Assembly: GCA_012031335.1 (NCBI GenBank)
Contig: JAAUTT010000070.1
Span: 1 to 10,960 of the forward strand
Direction: 5' to 3'
DNA length: 10,960 nucleotides
Source: Bacteroidales bacterium
Lineage (GTDB): Bacteria; Bacteroidota; Bacteroidia; Bacteroidales; JAAUTT01
The position numbers were made by a program, and so were the translations under genes. A model generated the notes under the pieces. That model was not told the DNA's origin, did not search any database, and saw only the letters and a program-made list of their open reading frames with translations. Each line of letters opens with the position of its first letter. The first letter of the stretch is position 1. This document shows positions 8,056 to 10,960 of the stretch, one piece after another.

Positions 8056-8476
8056 AATTTGTAATATATAAACGGTTTGAATTGATAAAGGTCCTGTATG
8101 ATTTTAGAGACATGTTAGCAGGACCCTGCAATACCATTGCTTCATCCTCGGTAATAACATATTTTGAACCGCATTTAGGGCAATACAAAATGTTACTGCC
8201 TTTTTCAATCTCCACAGCGCTGGTATCGTTAGGGTAATATGAACAGGTACGTTCAAAGGCGAAAAATCTATCCAAATCAGATCTGTAAATCACTATACCC
8301 ATATATCCACCTGGTTTTGGGCAAATTATAGAATTACCAACCCCCAGATTGGCAAGATCAGTATTTGTATCCAGGATAATATTGACCGGAATGCTAGGTA
8401 TAACATCATGAATGTCGTTGCAATGAGCCAGGAAAAATAAACTAATTAAAAAAAATAGTATCTTTGGTTTTGGCAT
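8054..8476 (-). CDS. Small lipoprotein with Rieske-like domain lacking the histidine ligands
   Basis: The protein has 140 residues if started at the ATG at 8474-8476, MPKPKILFFLISLFFLAHC, a lipoprotein signal with Cys19. The ATG nine codons upstream falls inside the predicted promoter and is not used here. The C-part follows Rieske [2Fe-2S] proteins: FFAFERTC at 71-78 (first motif), YCPKCGSKY at 97-105 (second motif) and a final GPANMSLKSY. But the motifs are Cys78-Ser-Tyr where Rieske has C-x-H, and Cys98-x-x-Cys101 where it has C-x2-H. So neither His ligand is present and three Cys remain. It may bind a different metal or only keep the fold. Location should be the envelope, probably anchored in a membrane facing the periplasm. 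It is a single gene with its own promoter; the role is unknown. Confidence 0.75.
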   Translation of the reverse strand: MPKPKILFFLISLFFLAHCNDIHDVIPSIPVNIILDTNTDLANLGVGNSIICPKPGGYMGIVIYRSDLDRFFAFERTCSYYPNDTSAVEIEKGSNILYCPKCGSKYVITEDEAMVLQGPANMSLKSYRTFINSNRLYITN

Positions 8477-8500
8477 ATATTGTATTATTGAAATAATTAT

Positions 8501-8508
8501 CAAATATA
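8501..8508 (-). promoter_or_regulatory. Probable promoter of the Rieske-like gene, -7 box TATATTTG
   Basis: On the minus strand positions 8508 to 8501 read TATATTTG, a full match to TAnnTTTG. Transcription would start near 8494, about 18 bases before the ATG at 8476. No good -33 TTTG is visible at the expected distance. The site overlaps the alternative ATG at 8501-8503, which is the main reason for choosing the downstream start. Confidence 0.5.
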
Positions 8509-8535
8509 TTAACTTATAATATTCATAATTATTAG

Positions 8536-8842
8536 ATGAAGCCTTTTCTCAGGATAGCATTTTTGATTTTTTCTTGTTGGTGTTCTTGGATTTTCAGAGT
8601 CAACACTGCATGCACAGTCCCGAAAGGTAAAGAAAGCAGAGGCAAAAGCTGAAAAGAAGAAAGAGCAGCAGAAAAAGGCTTATCTGGTTTCGCAAAAAAA
8701 GGACAAAAAACGCAGGCTGGAGATGCAAACTCCTGAAACCAAAAAACGGATGAAGGAGACTAGAAGAAATGCACGCAAAATAAATGATCAGAAACACCAG
8801 CCATTTATAAAACGATTGTTTCATTCAAATAAAAGGAAATAA
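8536..8842 (+). CDS. Small secreted, very basic protein of unknown function (one frame break)
   Basis: As printed the frame is broken in the signal peptide. Removing one T from the six-T run at 8567-8572 gives MKPFLRIAFLIFLVGVLGF, then SESTLHAQ with a likely cut after Ala-Gln, and a mature part of about 75 residues dominated by Lys and Arg: KAEAKAEKKKEQQKK, QTPETKKRMKETRRNAR and the end FIKRLFHSNKRK. Full length is 101 residues. The Lys/Glu/Gln-rich part suggests a long charged helix. I have seen small Bacteroidota proteins with a similar QTPE-x-KKRMK stretch and a basic, aromatic tail, but cannot verify that here. The stop TAA at 8840-8842 overlaps the ATG of the next gene (TAATG), so the two are translationally coupled. 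A cell-wall, nucleic-acid or lipid A binding role would fit the charge, but nothing shows it. Confidence 0.72.
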
Positions 8843-9341
8843 TGAAAGCTGATTCAGGAACATGGGTATACATCATACTAAGTGTTGTTTTTCTTATTAT
8901 CAGTGCCCTCGGTAAAAAGAAACAGCAACCTGTTGTTGCAAAACATGAAAGTGAAGATGAGGAATTTGATACACCTTCGGATAATGAACCTCCACGCAAA
9001 TGGCCAAAAAGTCTTGAAGATGTGTTTCCGAAGTTTTGGATATGCCTAAACAGCCGGAGGTGGTTTATAGTAAACCCATAAAAGACGAAAAATTCGAAAA
9101 ATTTGAGAGATCGCTTGAAGTATACGAAGAAGAAGCAAAATCTCTTGAAACTATTGAAGAGGAAGCTTTTTCGTATGAAACCAACAATAAAAATAATATA
9201 AGGATAAAGGAACCTGATCAGCCATTTGTTGTTTATTCTGAAAGCAAAACTGAAGAAAATGTGCCAGTTTTTAATCTAAAAGATATGGATCTGCGGCAGG
9301 GAATTATTTATGCTGAAATTTTAAACCGAAAATATTTTTGA
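8842..9341 (+). CDS. Single-pass membrane protein with acidic tail, unknown function (one frame break)
   Basis: The start ATG shares a base with the preceding stop. An N-terminal helix, GTWVYIILSVVFLIISALG, is followed by KKK, so the tail should face the cytoplasm. The tail is rich in Glu and Asp (HESEDEEFDTP, YEEEAKSLETIEEEAF) and has two similar PxxxVYS stretches (QPEVVYSKP and QPFVVYSES). The frame breaks at 9030, where one more G (CCGG for CCG) gives EDVFPEVLDMPKQPEVVYS and joins both halves into 166 residues. The end, NLKDMDLRQGIIYAEILNRK, resembles a C-terminal motif (DLR-x-x-IIYSEIL-x-R) that I associate with hypothetical Bacteroidota proteins; this is from memory. The long central part is probably disordered. 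Coupling with the basic secreted gene suggests a shared process at the envelope. Confidence 0.75.
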
Positions 9342-9398
9342 TTGTTTTAAAATTTGTAAATTGCCTTAATAAATTTTGTAAAGAAAAACATTCGGTTT
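9323..9398 (+). repeat. Long-loop inverted repeat after the acidic membrane protein gene
   Basis: AAACCGAA (9323-9330, inside the last codons) is the reverse complement of TTCGGTTT (9391-9398). Past a small internal loop five A/T pairs can extend the stem, and the right arm runs into TTAT. This could be a weak terminator for the preceding gene. The loop is about 60 bases and very AT-rich, so chance is possible. Confidence 0.25.
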
Positions 9399-9449
9399 TT
9401 ATCATATGTTATATAACTATTTGATTAGAACCAATTAAATAAAATATTA

Positions 9450-9457
9450 TATATTTG
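9450..9457 (+). promoter_or_regulatory. Probable greA promoter, -7 box TATATTTG
   Basis: TATATTTG fits TAnnTTTG exactly. The nearest TTTG upstream ends at 9423, some 26 bases away and longer than the usual 19-21, so the -33 element is weak. The expected start of transcription, near 9463, coincides with the first base of the hairpin that follows, giving a leader of about 65 bases before greA. Confidence 0.5.
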
Positions 9458-9463
9458 TACCTG

Positions 9464-9502
9464 AAAAAGGGTTCCGGATACCGGGATTCTTTTTTGTTTT
9501 TT
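9464..9502 (+). terminator. Terminator-like hairpin in the greA leader (possible attenuator)
   Basis: AAAAAGGGTTCCGG (9464-9477) pairs with CCGGGATTCTTTTT (9481-9494) around the loop ATA: 14 pairs, three of them G-U. T-rich sequence follows (TTGTTTTTT to 9502). It has the look of an intrinsic terminator but lies between a promoter-like box and greA, 26 bases before the start codon. It may end transcripts of the upstream gene, whose stop is 122 bases before it, or attenuate greA. Confidence 0.65.
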
Positions 9503-9513
9503 AATAATCAATC

Positions 9514-9521
9514 AAAGGAGG
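9514..9521 (+). promoter_or_regulatory. Strong Shine-Dalgarno sequence before greA
   Basis: AAAGGAGG ends seven bases before the ATG at 9529, an ideal ribosome binding site. Most Bacteroidota genes, including the others in this window, lack one because the anti-Shine-Dalgarno tail of their 16S rRNA is held by the ribosome. Its presence confirms the greA start and may mark special translational control. Confidence 0.75.
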
Positions 9522-9528
9522 TTACTTA

Positions 9529-9999
9529 ATGGCAACTGTTTCATATTTAACTGAAGAAGGTTTGCGTAAACTTAAGCATGAATTGGAAAGCTTAACTAGC
9601 GAAAGACCCAATATTGCCCATCAGTTGGCTGAAGCTCGTGATAAAGGCGATCTTTCAGAAAATGCAGAATATGATGCCGCTAAAGATGCACAGGCAATGC
9701 TGGAATCTAAAATAATGAGGCTGGAAGAGATAATAGCTAATTCGCGCGTTATTGATGGTTCACGCATTGATACTGATAAAGTACAAATTTTAAGTAAGGT
9801 TAAAATCAAAAACCTTAAAACAAATTCCATTATGGAATACTTCCTGGTTTCAGAATCCGAGGCAAATCTAAAAGAGGGGAAACTCTCAGTAAATACACCA
9901 ATCGCAAAGGGATTAATTGGTAAAAAGATGGGAGATCAGGTTGAAATAACTGTTCCTTCAGGTAAAATGGCTTTTGAAATTGTCGAAATAAACCGATAA
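9529..9999 (+). CDS. greA: Transcription elongation factor GreA
   Basis: GreA rescues backtracked RNA polymerase by entering the secondary channel and stimulating cleavage of the RNA 3' end. The 156 residues are the usual length and the frame is intact. The N-terminal coiled coil (about 1-75) carries at its tip the motif RDKGDLSENAEYDAAK, with Asp41 and Glu44, the acidic pair that positions the catalytic metal. The C-terminal domain (about 80-156) has the FKBP-like ending GLIGKKMGDQVEITVPSG. The start is fixed by the strong ribosome site and by the standard MATVSYLTEEGL opening. The HIT-family gene begins 12 bases after its stop, and this greA-HIT order suggests one transcript. Regulation probably involves the leader hairpin. 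Confidence 0.97.
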   Translation: MATVSYLTEEGLRKLKHELESLTSERPNIAHQLAEARDKGDLSENAEYDAAKDAQAMLESKIMRLEEIIANSRVIDGSRIDTDKVQILSKVKIKNLKTNSIMEYFLVSESEANLKEGKLSVNTPIAKGLIGKKMGDQVEITVPSGKMAFEIVEINR

Positions 10000-10011
10000 A
10001 TCAAAAAGTAG

Positions 10012-10403
10012 ATGGCTACCATATTTTCAAGAATAGTCAGTGGCGAAATTCCTAGTTATAAGATAGCTGAAGATGATAATTTTTATGCATTTCTCGATAT
10101 TAGTCCTTTAGCTAAGGGTCATACACTGGTAATTCCCAAAATAGAAGTGGATTACATTTTTGATATAGATGATGATCTTTTGGGGAAGATGTTTTGATTT
10201 CGAAATGACTGGCTATTGCCATAGAAAAGGTCATACCCTGCAAGCGGATCGGAATTGCCGTGATTGGTCTTGAAGTCCCTCATGCGCACATTCATCTGGT
10301 TCCACTCAATGGGGGAAATGATATCGATTTTTCTAAGCCTAAAGTAAACCTTACCAAAGAAGAATTCGAGCTTATTTCTTCCAATATAAAAGCACAATTT
10401 TAA
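10012..10403 (+). CDS. HIT-family nucleotide-binding protein (HinT-like), frame broken in the middle
   Basis: HIT proteins hydrolyse nucleoside phosphoramidates and related nucleotides. The N-part reads MATIFSRIVSGEIPSYKIAE and LAKGHTLVIPK, standard for the branch. After residue 61 the printed frame stops (TGA at 10195). From about 10209 another frame resumes LAIAIEKVIPCKRIGIAVIG and then the catalytic triad motif LEVPHAHIHLVPL (His91, His93, His95 in the restored numbering), ending KAQF. Net repair is one missing base between 10192 and 10210, but two stops in that short stretch show there is more than one error; the likely original is VFSKKLAIAIEK or similar. The restored protein has 130 residues, the normal size. 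It follows greA by 12 bases. Its stop (10401-10403) abuts the stop of the convergent ruvC. Confidence 0.92.
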
Positions 10404-10960
10404 TTATTGTACCCGATCGGGATTTTTGCTTATAAACTCCTTCCAGCTTTTGGCGCTTCCTGAATTGCTACTTCCGGGTTTATTCTGAAAATGGTGGCAA
10501 ACCGCTGCCGCTAAACCATCTGTAGCATCCAAATCGTGTGGCATTTCTGAAAATCCCAGCATTTTTTGTAACATAAAGGCAACCTGTTCTTTACTTGCAT
10601 TACCCTGGCCTGTAATAGACATTTTTATTTTTCGAGGGGCATATTCAAAAAATAGGTATGGAACGTGATAAGGCTGCTGAAATGGCTGTTCCTTGCGCCC
10701 TTCCAAGTTTTAGCATCGATTGAATATTTTTGCCATAAAAGGGAGCTTCAATAGCAAGTTCATCAGGCTTATACCTGTCGATTAATTCAACTGTTTGTTC
10801 AAAAATTTTTTTTTAGTTTTACAAAGTGGTCGTCAAGTTTTTGCAAATCTATTACTCCAAAAGCAACTAATTGAGGTTTCCGGGATTCAATTTTCAGGAC
10901 ACCATATCCCATGAGACTGGTTCCAGGGTCAATTCCAAGAATTGATTTTTTCGGTTGCTA
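10404..10960 (-). CDS. ruvC: Crossover junction endodeoxyribonuclease RuvC, nearly complete, cut by window edge
   Basis: RuvC resolves Holliday junctions with RuvAB during recombination repair. The text begins near the N-terminus with SILGIDPGT (first catalytic Asp), then [20 protein letters not shown] (catalytic Glu), [20 protein letters not shown] (DNA-binding loop) and [16 protein letters not shown] (last two acidic residues). Homopolymer errors split it: one A too many on the gene strand in the nine-base run at 10806-10814, and one T too many in 10647-10652. A third extra base in the run near 10946-10951 would remove the in-frame TAG at 10958-10960 and give ATEKSILGID; otherwise no start codon fits. 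The start lies outside the window. The tail after CHHF is low complexity, [13 protein letters not shown], ending DRVQ. It meets the HIT gene stop to stop with no spacer. Confidence 0.94.

Noticed and set aside
8600..8999. Minus-strand open frames rich in Leu, Phe and Ser that mimic membrane proteins
   Set aside because: They are the complement of Lys-rich and acidic coding sequence on the plus strand, where Lys/Glu codons read backwards as Phe/Leu/Ser; the plus strand gives signal peptide, coupling and continuous frame.
1..10960. CRISPR arrays, insertion sequences, integrase genes, tRNA or rRNA genes
   Set aside because: No regularly spaced repeats, transposase or integrase text, terminal inverted repeats or cloverleaf/rRNA sequence were seen on either strand.

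Overview
The window is low-GC DNA from a member of the Bacteroidota. The evidence is a SusC/SusD pair, promoters of the TAnnTTTG type, starts that mostly lack a Shine-Dalgarno sequence, and housekeeping genes of Bacteroidota type. The species cannot be named from the sequence.

Layout. Positions 1-1986 hold the 3' end of a susC-like TonB-dependent transporter and a susD-like lipoprotein. A hairpin at 2131-2160 follows, then a sugar/H+ symporter (2235-3581) and a broken secreted protein that starts like a glycoside hydrolase family 2 N-domain (3604-4474). Together these look like one end of a polysaccharide utilization locus: outer-membrane glycan capture, inner-membrane sugar uptake and a remnant enzyme. 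A convergent terminator (4501-4536) separates this from a minus-strand pair: a YdjC/ChbG-type deacetylase (5524-6387) followed 12 bases on by a polyprenyl-phosphate glycosyltransferase (4574-5511). The pairing resembles NaxD/FlmF2 or ArnD/ArnC, which place amino sugars on lipid A. Housekeeping genes follow. ahcY (6601-8021) is plus strand. A lipoprotein with a Rieske-like fold but altered ligands (8054-8476) is minus strand. Two small coupled envelope genes (8536-8842, 8842-9341), greA (9529-9999) with a hairpin leader, and a HIT-family protein (10012-10403) are plus strand. The 3' part of ruvC (10404-10960) is minus strand and meets the HIT gene stop to stop.

Sequence quality matters here. 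At least seven genes are split by single-base indels, many of them in A/T or G/C runs. Restoring those bases returns each complete gene to a whole number of codons and to its family's usual length where one is known. Essential-type genes (ahcY, ruvC) are affected, so I read these breaks as sequencing or assembly error, not gene decay. I annotate the full genes and give each break point. The 3604-4474 gene is the exception: I cannot restore it convincingly.

I see no RNA genes, CRISPR array, insertion sequence or integrase. No clearly new system stands out. The best leads are the deacetylase/glycosyltransferase pair, the hairpin and strong ribosome site before greA, the Rieske-like lipoprotein without histidine ligands, and the coupled pair of small envelope genes.
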